In this document: positions 47,722-56,393 of the stretch, in pieces
Position numbering within the stretch: position 1 is the first letter of the stretch
Layout: every line of letters begins with the position of its first letter
Source: Lachnospiraceae bacterium
Lineage (GTDB): Bacteria > Bacillota > Clostridia > Lachnospirales > Lachnospiraceae
Assembly (NCBI GenBank): GCA_014804795.1
Contig: JAAUZC010000053.1
Span: 62,001-126,000, forward strand
Reading direction: 5' to 3'
Length of the DNA stretch: 64,000 nt
Program-made: the position numbers and the translations under genes
Notes under the pieces: model-generated
What the model was told of the DNA's origin: nothing
Seen by the model: only the letters and a program-made list of their open reading frames with translations
Database searches by the model: none

Positions 47722-48683
47722 AATTATTATATCTTTTGAAAATACTGACAGAGCAGACGGATGAACAGCATCCGATGCCTATGCCGGTTTTGCTGGAAAA
47801 GCTAAAGGCGGAAGATATAAGCGCGGAGCGGAAGAGCGTTTACAATGATATAAACTGCCTGATCGACTTTGGCGTGGATATTGTTTTTGATTCCTCCAGA
47901 GGAAATGGCGGCTATTATCTGGCGTCCAGAGATTTTGAACTGCCGGAGTTAAAACTTCTGGCGGATGCGGTTTCCGCTTCGCGTTTTATCACGAAATCCA
48001 AGTCGGCGCAGCTGATCAGAAAGATAGAGAAGCTGGCCAGTAAATACGAGGCGGTGCAGCTTCAGCGTCAGGTGTATACGGCGGAACAGATTAAAAACGA
48101 GAATGAAAGTATTTACTATCATGTGGATGCGATACATACGGCGATACATGAAAACAGGCAGATATCGTTTTTATATCTGGAGTGGAATCTGCAGAAAGAA
48201 CTGGTGGCACGAAAGGGCGGAGAACCTTACAGGATCAGTCCCTGGTCGTTAATGTGGAATGATGAGAATTATTATCTGATCGGCTATGATGCCGGGGCCG
48301 GTATGCTGAAGCATTTCAGAGTGGATAAGATCGGGCCGATTGAGATGTTATCGGAGCGCCGTGAGGGTGAGGAAGCTTTTAAAAAGTGCGATCTGTCGGC
48401 GTATTCCGCCAAAACTTTCGGTATGTACGGCGGCGAGGAGGAGATCGTGACGCTCAGTTTTCCAAATACGTTGGTGGGCGTGGCATTAGACCGTTTTGGA
48501 AAGGATGTTTCACTGCAAAAGCTCCCGGATGAGCGGTTTGCGGTACATGTAAAAGTAATGGTCAGCAGACAGTTTTACGGCTGGCTTGCAGGTATCGGGA
48601 AAGAGGCCAGGGTGATATCTCCGAAGCATGTGCAGGAGAGTTACCATGCGTATCTGCGGGAGATATTGGAGAACTTGCAATAG
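47694..48683 (+). CDS. WYL-domain transcriptional regulator
   Basis: 329 residues. N-terminal winged helix (LKLLYLLKILTEQTDEQHPM, MPVLLEKLKAEDISAERKSV), a middle helical region with ASRFITKSKSAQLIRKIE, the WYL domain (QISFLYLEWNLQKEL, YRISPWSLMWNDENYYLIG, LKHFRVDKIGPIEML) and a WCX end. WYL domains sense ligands, in some cases nucleic acid fragments. Overlap with the nucleotidase suggests a shared stress response. Target genes unknown. Confidence 0.9.
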   Translation: MPKSEKQKLKLLYLLKILTEQTDEQHPMPMPVLLEKLKAEDISAERKSVYNDINCLIDFGVDIVFDSSRGNGGYYLASRDFELPELKLLADAVSASRFITKSKSAQLIRKIEKLASKYEAVQLQRQVYTAEQIKNENESIYYHVDAIHTAIHENRQISFLYLEWNLQKELVARKGGEPYRISPWSLMWNDENYYLIGYDAGAGMLKHFRVDKIGPIEMLSERREGEEAFKKCDLSAYSAKTFGMYGGEEEIVTLSFPNTLVGVALDRFGKDVSLQKLPDERFAVHVKVMVSRQFYGWLAGIGKEARVISPKHVQESYHAYLREILENLQ

Positions 48684-48736
48684 GAGCAAATGAGCAGAAA
48701 GACACAAGGGCAGACAGTTTTACAGTGGAGAGCATT

Positions 48737-50896
48737 ATGGATATCAATTATAATGAAGCATATCGGCCCAAATATCAGGTATATATCATAAAAAAGGACG
48801 GCAGCAAAGAATCCTTTCAGGTGCAGAAAGTCATCAATGCCGTAGGCAAGAGCGCCTACCGTGTGATGGCAGAACTGACAGAGGAGGAAAAGGGAAAGAT
48901 CTGTCAACTTGTCATTGATAAAGTGGAAGAGGAGCAGATGACGGGAATTCCGATCGAAGTGATGCACCATGTGGTGGAGTACGCCCTGGAGCAGATCAAT
49001 CCGGCGGTGGCGAAAAGCTATCGGGATTACCGCAACTACAAGCAGGACTTTGTGCATATGCTGGACGAAGTCTACAAGAAGAGCCAGGCGATCATGTATA
49101 TCGGTGACAAGGAGAATGCCAATACGGATTCCGCGCTGGTATCCACAAGGCGGAGCCTGATCTTTAATCAGTTAAACCGCGAAATGTATCAGAAATTTTT
49201 TCTGACAAGAGAAGAGATACAGGCAGCCCACGACGGGTATATTTATATTCATGACATGTCCGCAAGGCGGGATACGATGAACTGCTGTCTGTTCAATATC
49301 GGAGAGGTGCTGCGGGGCGGCTTCGAAATGGGAAATGTCTGGTACAATGAACCGAAGTCGTTAGATACTGCCTTTGATGTGATGGGAGATATCGTATTGT
49401 CAGCGGCAAGTCAGCAGTACGGCGGCTTTACGGTGCCGGAAGTGGATAAGCTGTTAGTGCCTTATGCAGAGAAATCCTACAACAGATATGTGGAGAAATA
49501 TGTTTCTCTCGGCGTATCGCAGGAAAAAGCAAAGGAACAGGCGTGGAAAGACGTCTGTAAAGAGATGGAACAGGGCTTTCAGGGCTGGGAGTATAAATTT
49601 AATACCGTGGCCTCCAGCCGCGGCGATTATCCGTTTATCACAGTGACAGCAGGGCTTGGAACGGATAAGTTTGCATATCTTGCCACAAAGACGCTTCTGG
49701 AAGTGAGGAAGGGCGGACAGGGAAAGAAGGGGCATAAAAAGCCTGTACTGTTTCCGAAGATCGTCTTTTTGTATGATAAAAATCTGCACGGTCCGGGCTG
49801 TGAGCTGGAAGAATTATTTGAGGCGGGCGTGGCCTGCTCCGCAAAAACCATGTACCCTGACTGGCTTTCTCTGACAGGGGAGGGATATATTGCAGAAATG
49901 TATCAAAAATACGGCAAAGTGATCTCCCCTATGGGGTGCCGTGCCTTTTTATCGCCATGGTATGAGCGGGGTGGCATGGAGCCTGCGGATGAGGATGACA
50001 AACCGGTTTTTGTGGGACGGTTTAATATCGGCGTGGTGTCGCTCCATCTTCCGATGATTCTTGCAAAAGCAAGACAGGAGAGCAAAGATTTTTATGAGGT
50101 GTTAGACTATTATCTGGAACTGATCAGGCGGCTGCATCTGCGGACATACGCTTATCTGGGAGAGATGAAGGCGTCGAATAATCCGTTGGGTTACTGCGAG
50201 GGAGGTTTTTACGGCGGGCATCTGGGATTCCATGATAAGATAAAGCCTCTGCTTCATGCTGCCACCGCGAGTTTTGGCATTACGGCCCTCAATGAACTGC
50301 AGGTGCTCTATAACGGAAAGTCTCTGGCGGAAGACGGAGCATTTGCACTGGAAGTAATGCGTCATATCAATGAAAAAGTGGGACAGTTCAAAAAAGAAGA
50401 TAAACGGCTCTATGCGATCTACGGAACGCCGGCGGAAAACCTCTGCGGCTTACAGGTGGAGCAGTTCAGGGCAAAGTATGGTATTATAGAAGGGGTTTCG
50501 GACAGAGCTTATGTGTCCAACAGTTTTCACTGTCATGTGGCGGAGAATATCACGCCGATCGAAAAACAGGATCTGGAGAAGCGGTTCTGGGAACTGTTTA
50601 ACGGCGGCAAGATCCAGTATGTGAAATATCCGATTGACTATAATATAGAGGCGATCCGTACGCTGATCAGGCGGGCCATGGACATGGGATTTTATGAGGG
50701 TGTGAATCTGTCGCTTGCCTACTGTGACGACTGCGGGCATCAGGAGCTTGAGATGGATGTCTGTCCGAAATGCGGCAGCAGGAATCTGACAAAGATAGAC
50801 CGCATGAACGGGTATCTCGCCTATTCGCGGGTGCATGGGGATACAAGGCTCAGCGATGCGAAGATGGCTGAGATCGGAGAACGGGTGAGCATGTAA
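48737..50896 (+). CDS. nrdD: Anaerobic ribonucleoside-triphosphate reductase
   Basis: 719-residue class III ribonucleotide reductase, oxygen-sensitive, giving dNTPs under anaerobiosis. N-terminal ATP-cone (VYIIKKDGSKESFQVQKVIN), core with MSARRDTMNCCLFNIGEVLR, substrate-binding segments such as SASQQYGGFTVPEVDKLL, GYCEGGFYGGHLGFHDKIKP, C-terminal zinc site CDDCGHQELEMDVCPKCGSR, and the glycyl-radical region RMNGYLAYSRVHGDTRLSD. ATG 48737 with GTGGAGAG upstream. The activase nrdG is not adjacent and not in the window. Confidence 0.96.
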   Translation: MDINYNEAYRPKYQVYIIKKDGSKESFQVQKVINAVGKSAYRVMAELTEEEKGKICQLVIDKVEEEQMTGIPIEVMHHVVEYALEQINPAVAKSYRDYRNYKQDFVHMLDEVYKKSQAIMYIGDKENANTDSALVSTRRSLIFNQLNREMYQKFFLTREEIQAAHDGYIYIHDMSARRDTMNCCLFNIGEVLRGGFEMGNVWYNEPKSLDTAFDVMGDIVLSAASQQYGGFTVPEVDKLLVPYAEKSYNRYVEKYVSLGVSQEKAKEQAWKDVCKEMEQGFQGWEYKFNTVASSRGDYPFITVTAGLGTDKFAYLATKTLLEVRKGGQGKKGHKKPVLFPKIVFLYDKNLHGPGCELEELFEAGVACSAKTMYPDWLSLTGEGYIAEMYQKYGKVISPMGCRAFLSPWYERGGMEPADEDDKPVFVGRFNIGVVSLHLPMILAKARQESKDFYEVLDYYLELIRRLHLRTYAYLGEMKASNNPLGYCEGGFYGGHLGFHDKIKPLLHAATASFGITALNELQVLYNGKSLAEDGAFALEVMRHINEKVGQFKKEDKRLYAIYGTPAENLCGLQVEQFRAKYGIIEGVSDRAYVSNSFHCHVAENITPIEKQDLEKRFWELFNGGKIQYVKYPIDYNIEAIRTLIRRAMDMGFYEGVNLSLAYCDDCGHQELEMDVCPKCGSRNLTKIDRMNGYLAYSRVHGDTRLSDAKMAEIGERVSM

Positions 50897-50974
50897 TTTT
50901 CCTCAGAGGAAAAACATAGCGCAAAATGACGCTGTCACCGGGAAGCGATAAATATTGATTTGGAAGGATGCATT

Positions 50975-51823
50975 ATGGGATTATTATCAGGTTTATCACG
51001 TTTTGGTTTGAACAATTTGGAAAATATGGAAGTGTATGAGGAGCCGGAGAACACGAAAAGTGACAAAACGGTTCAAAAGATTGTGCAGGAACAGGATTAC
51101 CTTTTTGACAAGTCCTGTATCTGTCCCATATGCAATAAGGAATTTAAAGTGCGGACGGTCAGATCCGGAAAGGTAAAACTGGTCGGGAGTGACCAGGATC
51201 TTCGGCCCCGCTATGAGCCGATAGACGCGTTGAAATATGATGTTATCATGTGCCCGCTCTGCGGATATACAGCACTTGGCAGATTTTTTCAACTTATTAC
51301 GGTACAACAGGCCAAGAGCATTAAGGAAACGATTTGTGTGAATTTTACTTCTCAGGAAGATTGGAAAGAAATCTATACATACGATGAGGCTCTGGAGCGC
51401 TATCAGCTGGCGCTCGCAAATGCTGTTGTAAAACGGGCAAAATCCGGTGAAAAAGCATATATCTGTTTGAAAACAGCATGGATTCTGCGAGGTAAGGCAG
51501 AGCATCTGGATAGGAAATTGCCGGATTATGAGAATCAGAAGAAACAATGTGAGGATGCGGAACAGGAGTTTCTTCGCAATGCTTTGGATGGTTTTATGAC
51601 GGCCAGACAGTCTGAAAGCTTTCCTATATGCGGATTGGACCAGTCTACAGTGGATTATATTCTTGCTGTTATGACCATGCGGTTTGAGCAGTATGATGTG
51701 ACCGGCCGGTTGATTACGGCAATTCTGCAGTCAGCGGCTAATCCACGTGTGAAAAACCGGGCAAGGGAACTCAAGGAGGAGCTGTTGGCGAAGCTTCGGG
51801 AGAAAAATACAGCTTCCGAGTGA
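50975..51823 (+). CDS. DUF2225 protein
   Basis: 282 residues. Zinc-ribbon-like N-terminal part with CICPICNKEFKVRTVRSGKV and VIMCPLCGYTALGRFF, then a helical TPR-like region (YDEALERYQLALANAVVKRA, KAYICLKTAWILRGKAEHL). Family function unknown; widespread in Clostridia. ATG 50975 is 7 bases after GGAAGG. Confidence 0.9.
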   Translation: MGLLSGLSRFGLNNLENMEVYEEPENTKSDKTVQKIVQEQDYLFDKSCICPICNKEFKVRTVRSGKVKLVGSDQDLRPRYEPIDALKYDVIMCPLCGYTALGRFFQLITVQQAKSIKETICVNFTSQEDWKEIYTYDEALERYQLALANAVVKRAKSGEKAYICLKTAWILRGKAEHLDRKLPDYENQKKQCEDAEQEFLRNALDGFMTARQSESFPICGLDQSTVDYILAVMTMRFEQYDVTGRLITAILQSAANPRVKNRARELKEELLAKLREKNTASE

Positions 51824-51924
51824 TCGGTAGAGAAATTGGGACAGTATTAAAAAATATTGTTTCTTCTATAATAAGAATATGCTATACTCTAATTTGTGCG
51901 AAAATAAAGGAGGGAAAATGAGCA

Positions 51925-53163
51925 ATGTATTCATTTGATGAAATTAAGAATGTGGATGTAGAGATTGCGGATGCCATCGTGGCAGAGCAGGAGAGGCAGG
52001 AAAGCCATATTGAGCTGATCGCTTCCGAAAACTGGGTGAGCAAAGCGGTGATGGCGGCGATGGGAAGTCCGCTTACGAATAAATATGCAGAAGGATATCC
52101 GGGAAAGCGTTATTATGGCGGCTGTGAGTGCGTGGATGTGGTGGAGAATCTGGCGAGAGAGCGTGCGAAAAAGCTCTTTGGCTGTGAATATGTAAATGTG
52201 CAGCCCCATTCCGGTGCGCAGGCAAATATGGCAGTATTTTTTGCAGTACTGCAGCCGGGCGATACCTATATGGGAATGAATCTGGATCATGGCGGGCATT
52301 TGTCCCACGGTTCACCGGTGAATATGTCCGGAAAGTATTTTAAATGTGTGCCTTACGGCGTAAATGATGAAGGATTTATTGACTATGATAAGGTGAGGGA
52401 GATTGCTCTTGACTGTAAACCGAAGATGATCATTGCCGGTGCTTCCGCTTACGCGAGAACCATTGACTTTAAGAAATTCCGTGAGATAGCGGATGAAGTC
52501 GGCGCGGTGCTGATGGTGGATATGGCGCATATCGCAGGCCTTGTGGCAGCAGGTGTGCATCCAAGCCCGATCCCGTATGCGGATGTAACGACTACTACAA
52601 CCCATAAGACGTTAAGAGGACCCAGAGGCGGTATGATCTTATGCAATCAGGAAGCTGCCGATAAGTATAATTTTAATAAAGCAATCTTCCCAGGCACACA
52701 GGGCGGTCCGTTAATGCATGTGATTGCGGCGAAGGCGGTATGTTTCAAAGAAGCGTTGGAGCCTGCCTTTAAGGAATATCAGCAGCAGATCGTGAACAAC
52801 GCGCAGGCGCTTTGCAAAGGACTGATGAGCAGGGGTATTGATATTGTATCCGGCGGCACGGATAATCATCTGATGTTAGTGGATTTAAGCAAGAAAGGCC
52901 TGACCGGAAAAGCTATCGAAAAGCTTCTCGACGAGGCTCATATCACAGCAAATAAGAATACAATCCCGAACGATCCGCAGAAGCCTTTTGTGACCAGCGG
53001 CATCAGGTTAGGGACACCCGCTGTGACTTCCCGGGGCATGAATGAGGAAGATATGGACAGGATCGCGGAAGCGATCGCGCTGATCATTGACGGCGGCGAA
53101 GAGAAAGTACCGCAGGCACGGGCAATCGTAAAGAGCCTGACAGATAAATATCCGTTAAATTAA
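51925..53163 (+). CDS. glyA: Serine hydroxymethyltransferase
   Basis: 412-residue PLP enzyme converting serine and tetrahydrofolate to glycine and methylene-tetrahydrofolate, the one-carbon donor for thyA. Seen: [59 protein letters not shown], the PLP Lys in [18 protein letters not shown], and [25 protein letters not shown]-type AAGGAGGG at 51907-51914 sets ATG 51925; an overlapping ATG 51918 opens only a six-codon frame. Confidence 0.97.
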   Translation: MYSFDEIKNVDVEIADAIVAEQERQESHIELIASENWVSKAVMAAMGSPLTNKYAEGYPGKRYYGGCECVDVVENLARERAKKLFGCEYVNVQPHSGAQANMAVFFAVLQPGDTYMGMNLDHGGHLSHGSPVNMSGKYFKCVPYGVNDEGFIDYDKVREIALDCKPKMIIAGASAYARTIDFKKFREIADEVGAVLMVDMAHIAGLVAAGVHPSPIPYADVTTTTTHKTLRGPRGGMILCNQEAADKYNFNKAIFPGTQGGPLMHVIAAKAVCFKEALEPAFKEYQQQIVNNAQALCKGLMSRGIDIVSGGTDNHLMLVDLSKKGLTGKAIEKLLDEAHITANKNTIPNDPQKPFVTSGIRLGTPAVTSRGMNEEDMDRIAEAIALIIDGGEEKVPQARAIVKSLTDKYPLN

Positions 53164-53203
53164 AAAAAGGCATCTGTTGGAAAGACAGATGCGGAACTGG
53201 AAT
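53163..53203 (+). repeat. Short leader element, first in tandem
   Basis: GCATCTGT (53170-53177) pairs with ACAGATGC (53185-53192), directly followed by GGAACTGGAAT. It is a small version of the family and precedes full copy 4. Confidence 0.7.
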
Positions 53204-53207
53204 AAAA

Positions 53208-53318
53208 AACAGTAACTGCCCGTACGATGCCCCAGAGGAAATATTGACTGCAAAGCAGGCAGAATTTTCTCTGCCGGATATGGGTATCGGAAGGGCAGTT
53301 ACGGAACTAAAATGAGGA
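53208..53318 (+). repeat. Structured leader element, full copy 4 (before tkt)
   Basis: Outer 10-bp stem GTAACTGCCC (53212-53221) / GGGCAGTTAC (53293-53302); 3x3 loop GTA/GAA; 8-bp stem CGATGCCC (53225-53232) / GGGTATCG (53282-53289), one G-T; apical CAGAGGAAAT (53233-53242) / ATTTTCTCTG (53264-53273). Then GGAACT (53303-53308) and the AGGAG of tkt. Versus copy 2, three stem positions change on both arms so that pairing is kept. Confidence 0.9.
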
Positions 53319-53326
53319 GAACGAAA

Positions 53327-54169
53327 ATGACAAATCTGGAGCTTCAGAAAATAGCCAATGAAGTTCGAAAAGGAATTATGAGAGGCGTTCACAGTGCGAA
53401 AGCCGGACATCCCGGAGGTTCTCTGTCTGCGGCTGATCTCTTTACTTACCTGTATTTCGAGGAAATGAATATTGATCCGGAGAACCCGGAAAAAGAAGAC
53501 CGTGACCGTTTCGTGCTTTCCAAAGGGCACACAGCGCCGGGACTTTACTCCGCGCTGGCACACAGAGGTTATTTCCCTGTGGAAGAACTTCTGACACTGC
53601 GTCATGTAGGTTCCAGACTGCAGGGGCATCCCTGCATGAAGGAGACTCCCGGCGTGGATATGTCCACAGGTTCTTTGGGACAGGGAGTTTCGGCAGCAGT
53701 AGGTATGGCGCTTGCAGCAAAGATGGACGGAAAAGAGTATAGAACTTACACACTTCTCGGAGATGGCGAGATTCAGGAGGGACAAGTCTGGGAAGCAGCT
53801 ATGTTTGCGGGGGCAAGAAAGCTGGACAATCTGGTCGTGATCGTAGATAACAACGGACTGCAGATTGATGGAAAGATTGAGGATGTATGTTCTCCTTATC
53901 CGATCGATAAGAAGTTTGAAGCATTCAATTTCCGTGCGATCAATATTGATGCTCATAATTTTGATGAGATCCGTGCAGCGATGAAAGAGGCAAGAGAGAC
54001 AAAGGGGCAGCCTACCGTGATCATTATGAAGAGTACAAAGGGCAAAGGCGTATCCTTTATGGAGAACAATGCGGGATGGCACGGCAAGGCGCCAAATGAT
54101 GAGGAGTTTGCGATTGCAATGGCCGACCTTGAAAAAATTGATGAAGAATTGAAGAAAGCAGGTGTGTGA
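53327..54169 (+). CDS. Transketolase, N-terminal subunit
   Basis: 280 residues. Pentose phosphate enzyme; this half holds the TPP diphosphate/metal site: RGVHSAKAGHPGGSLSAADL, VLSKGHTAPGLYSALAHRGY, HPCMKETPGVDMSTGSLGQG, LLGDGEIQEGQVWEAAM, DNNGLQIDGKIEDV. Split transketolases are common in Clostridia and archaea. ATG 53327 after GAGGAG (53313-53318). The C-terminal half starts 6 bases after the stop. Confidence 0.95.
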   Translation: MTNLELQKIANEVRKGIMRGVHSAKAGHPGGSLSAADLFTYLYFEEMNIDPENPEKEDRDRFVLSKGHTAPGLYSALAHRGYFPVEELLTLRHVGSRLQGHPCMKETPGVDMSTGSLGQGVSAAVGMALAAKMDGKEYRTYTLLGDGEIQEGQVWEAAMFAGARKLDNLVVIVDNNGLQIDGKIEDVCSPYPIDKKFEAFNFRAINIDAHNFDEIRAAMKEARETKGQPTVIIMKSTKGKGVSFMENNAGWHGKAPNDEEFAIAMADLEKIDEELKKAGV

Positions 54170-54175
54170 TCAATC

Positions 54176-55117
54176 ATGGCAGACGTAAAGAAAATTGCAA
54201 CAAGGGAAGGTTATGGCAATGCACTTGTTGCATGTGGCGCAAAATATCCGAATCTGGTAGTGTTGGATGCCGACCTGGCCGGGGCTACCAAGACAGGTGT
54301 TTTTCAGAAAGCTTATCCGGACAGACATATCGACTGCGGTATTGCAGAATGTAATATGACAGGTATCGCCGCAGGACTTGCTACCTGCGGAAAAATCCCG
54401 TTCATCAGCTCTTTTGCCATGTTTGTTTCAGAAAGGAACTTTGAGCAGATCCGCAATTCCATCGGTTATCCCCACCTGAATGTAAAAATCGGCGCCAGCC
54501 ATGCGGGGATTACGGTAGGTGAAGACGGTGCAACCCATCAGTGTAATGAGGATGTTGCCCTGATGCGCACAATTCCGGGTATGACCGTTATTGTTCCGGC
54601 AGATGAAGTGGAGGCAAGAGCGGCGGTGGAAGCGGCGATCGATCATGACGGCCCTGTATATCTGAGATTCGGCCGTGCGGCAGTTCCTGTGATCAATGAC
54701 AATCCGGATTACAGGTTTGAGATTGGGAAAGGGATCGTATTAAAAGAAGGAAAAGATGTTACGATCGCGGCATCCGGTATCTGCGTGGCAGAAGCGTTGG
54801 AAGCGGCAAAGAAGCTTAAAGCAGACGGCGTGGATGCGGAAGTGATCAATATCCATACGATCAAACCGTTGGATGAGGAGCTGATCGTAGCTTCCGCAAA
54901 AAAGACCGGCAGAGTGGTCACTGTGGAAGAACACTCCGTGATCGGGGGCTTGGGCAGTGCAGTCTGCGATGTGCTCTGTGCGAAAAATCCTGCTCCCGTC
55001 TGCAAGATCGGCATCGATGACACATTCGGAGAATCCGGACCGGCGGCTGAGCTTGTTGTAAAATATGGTCTGGACGGAGAGGGCATCTATCAGAAAACGA
55101 AAGAATTTCTGGCATAG
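54176..55117 (+). CDS. Transketolase, C-terminal subunit
   Basis: 313 residues. Pyrimidine-binding and C-terminal domains: ATREGYGNALVACGAKYPNL, DADLAGATKTGVFQKAYPD, ECNMTGIAAGLATCGKIPFI, GVTIGEDG-like ITVGEDGATHQCNEDVALMR, and VTVEEHSVIGGLGSAVCDVL. Forms one enzyme with the preceding gene. Weak own ribosome site; close spacing implies translational coupling. Confidence 0.95.
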   Translation: MADVKKIATREGYGNALVACGAKYPNLVVLDADLAGATKTGVFQKAYPDRHIDCGIAECNMTGIAAGLATCGKIPFISSFAMFVSERNFEQIRNSIGYPHLNVKIGASHAGITVGEDGATHQCNEDVALMRTIPGMTVIVPADEVEARAAVEAAIDHDGPVYLRFGRAAVPVINDNPDYRFEIGKGIVLKEGKDVTIAASGICVAEALEAAKKLKADGVDAEVINIHTIKPLDEELIVASAKKTGRVVTVEEHSVIGGLGSAVCDVLCAKNPAPVCKIGIDDTFGESGPAAELVVKYGLDGEGIYQKTKEFLA

Positions 55118-55128
55118 GGATAAACAGA

Positions 55129-55980
55129 TCACGCATCCTCTGCCTTGCACTTTTTTCTGTATTCCATCGGGCTCATTCCCTGGATCCGTCTGAAACTCTG
55201 GGAAAAGTAGCTGGGGGAAGAAAATCCCAACATGCCCGAAATCTGTGACAGGGAAAGCCTCGTTTCGGACAACAGATACAAACTTTCCTGAATACGGCAG
55301 GAAAGCAGGTAGTTAATGGGAGAAGTGCCGTATTCCCGGCTGAAAGAGTGCACGAGATAATATTTGCTGACATGGGCTACGGCAGCAAGGTCGTCCAGGG
55401 TCAGACTTTCCTTGAAATGATTTTCAATATAGCGGCGGGCGATAGCGCACTCTTTGCTTGATTTGCGGGCAGCGGGAACGAAAGTGACGGTAAACTGACT
55501 GTGACGCATAAGGAGCAACAGTATGACTTCCAGAAGGTCCTGACAGACCGTATCGTAGCCGGGATGCTTATTTTCAATCTCGGTCAGCAGACTGCGCAGG
55601 TAAAAAAGAATCTGTTCCCTGTCCGACTGAAAATGGATGACAGAGTAGCCGGCGCCTGCCTCATCACTGGATATCGCTTCAAGCCCATCCACACCCATAA
55701 CGATATATTCCAGAGGACGGGTTTCAGAACTGACTTCGGTATGTTCAATGTTGGAATTGACGATGATCACATCATTCGTTCCGATTGGCACGGTTTGTTC
55801 TTTTGTCCGCAGATGGCCGGTACCTTCCGTGATGAAAAAGACTTCGGCACAGGGATGGGTGTGCAGCACGGAATTCCATTCGGCGCTGTAGCGGGCGGTA
55901 CTGATATAAAGAAGTCTTGTGACAGAACGGTCTACCGGAGCGACTGTCAGGGTATCAAGGACATAACGGCTGGTGCTCAT
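55129..55980 (-). CDS. AraC-family transcriptional regulator
   Basis: 283 residues. N-terminal cupin-like sensor (ARYSAEWNSVLHTHPCAEVF, GTGHLRTKEQTVPIGTNDVI) and C-terminal double helix-turn-helix (SLTLDDLAAVAHVSKYYLVH, SFSREYGTSPINYLLSCRIQ, ETRLSLSQISGMLGFSSPSY, FSQSFRRIQGMSPMEYRKK). ATG 55980 on the minus strand with AGAGAGG upstream; the frame stays open further but lacks a site. Divergent from the galacto-N-biose type importer, so probably its sugar-responsive activator. Confidence 0.92.
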   Translation of the reverse strand: MSTSRYVLDTLTVAPVDRSVTRLLYISTARYSAEWNSVLHTHPCAEVFFITEGTGHLRTKEQTVPIGTNDVIIVNSNIEHTEVSSETRPLEYIVMGVDGLEAISSDEAGAGYSVIHFQSDREQILFYLRSLLTEIENKHPGYDTVCQDLLEVILLLLMRHSQFTVTFVPAARKSSKECAIARRYIENHFKESLTLDDLAAVAHVSKYYLVHSFSREYGTSPINYLLSCRIQESLYLLSETRLSLSQISGMLGFSSPSYFSQSFRRIQGMSPMEYRKKCKAEDA

Positions 55981-56393
55981 GATGAAATCTGCCTCTCTGA
56001 TGAATGATAATGGTCTGAAGTTCCCAAATATTGCCTGATAAAATGACAATAAATATAAAAGGCGAAGCAATATAATAAAATTAAATGGATCATATTATCC
56101 TTATCATAAATCCTTTTGGGCGTTAGAACAAGGGATTTTTTTGTTGAAAAAACAAAAATTATTGCATTTGACAAAAAAATCAAAAGAAAAATTAGTCAAC
56201 TTGTATAACAAAAGAAAAGGGAATTGACAAAATAAGATAAAAATATCCTAAAAGAGCAATATTTATAAAAAAATAAGCAATATTGAGGTAGGAAACGATG
56301 AGAGATACTGCTATACTAAGATATAGATAAGCAGGGAGACAAGAAACCTGTTGTATCACAAAATTACTATATTTTTAGGAGGTAAAAACCATT
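55981..56393. other. Regulatory gap between the AraC gene and the ABC importer
   Basis: 413 AT-rich bases, no gene. Direct repeat AGCAATATT at about 56254 and 56275, a TTGACA near 56223 and a TATACT at 56312-56317 without an ideal partner, consistent with an activator-dependent promoter. AGGAGG lies before the binding-protein gene. Confidence 0.55.

Noticed and set aside
51918..51938. Six-codon open frame ATG 51918 overlapping the glyA start
   Set aside because: Closest to the ribosome-binding site but too short and without evident leader-peptide logic; glyA ATG 51925 is reasonably spaced.
53084..54082. Minus-strand open frame (332 codons) opposite glyA and tkt
   Set aside because: Overlaps two conserved genes fully, with no family resemblance; shadow frame.
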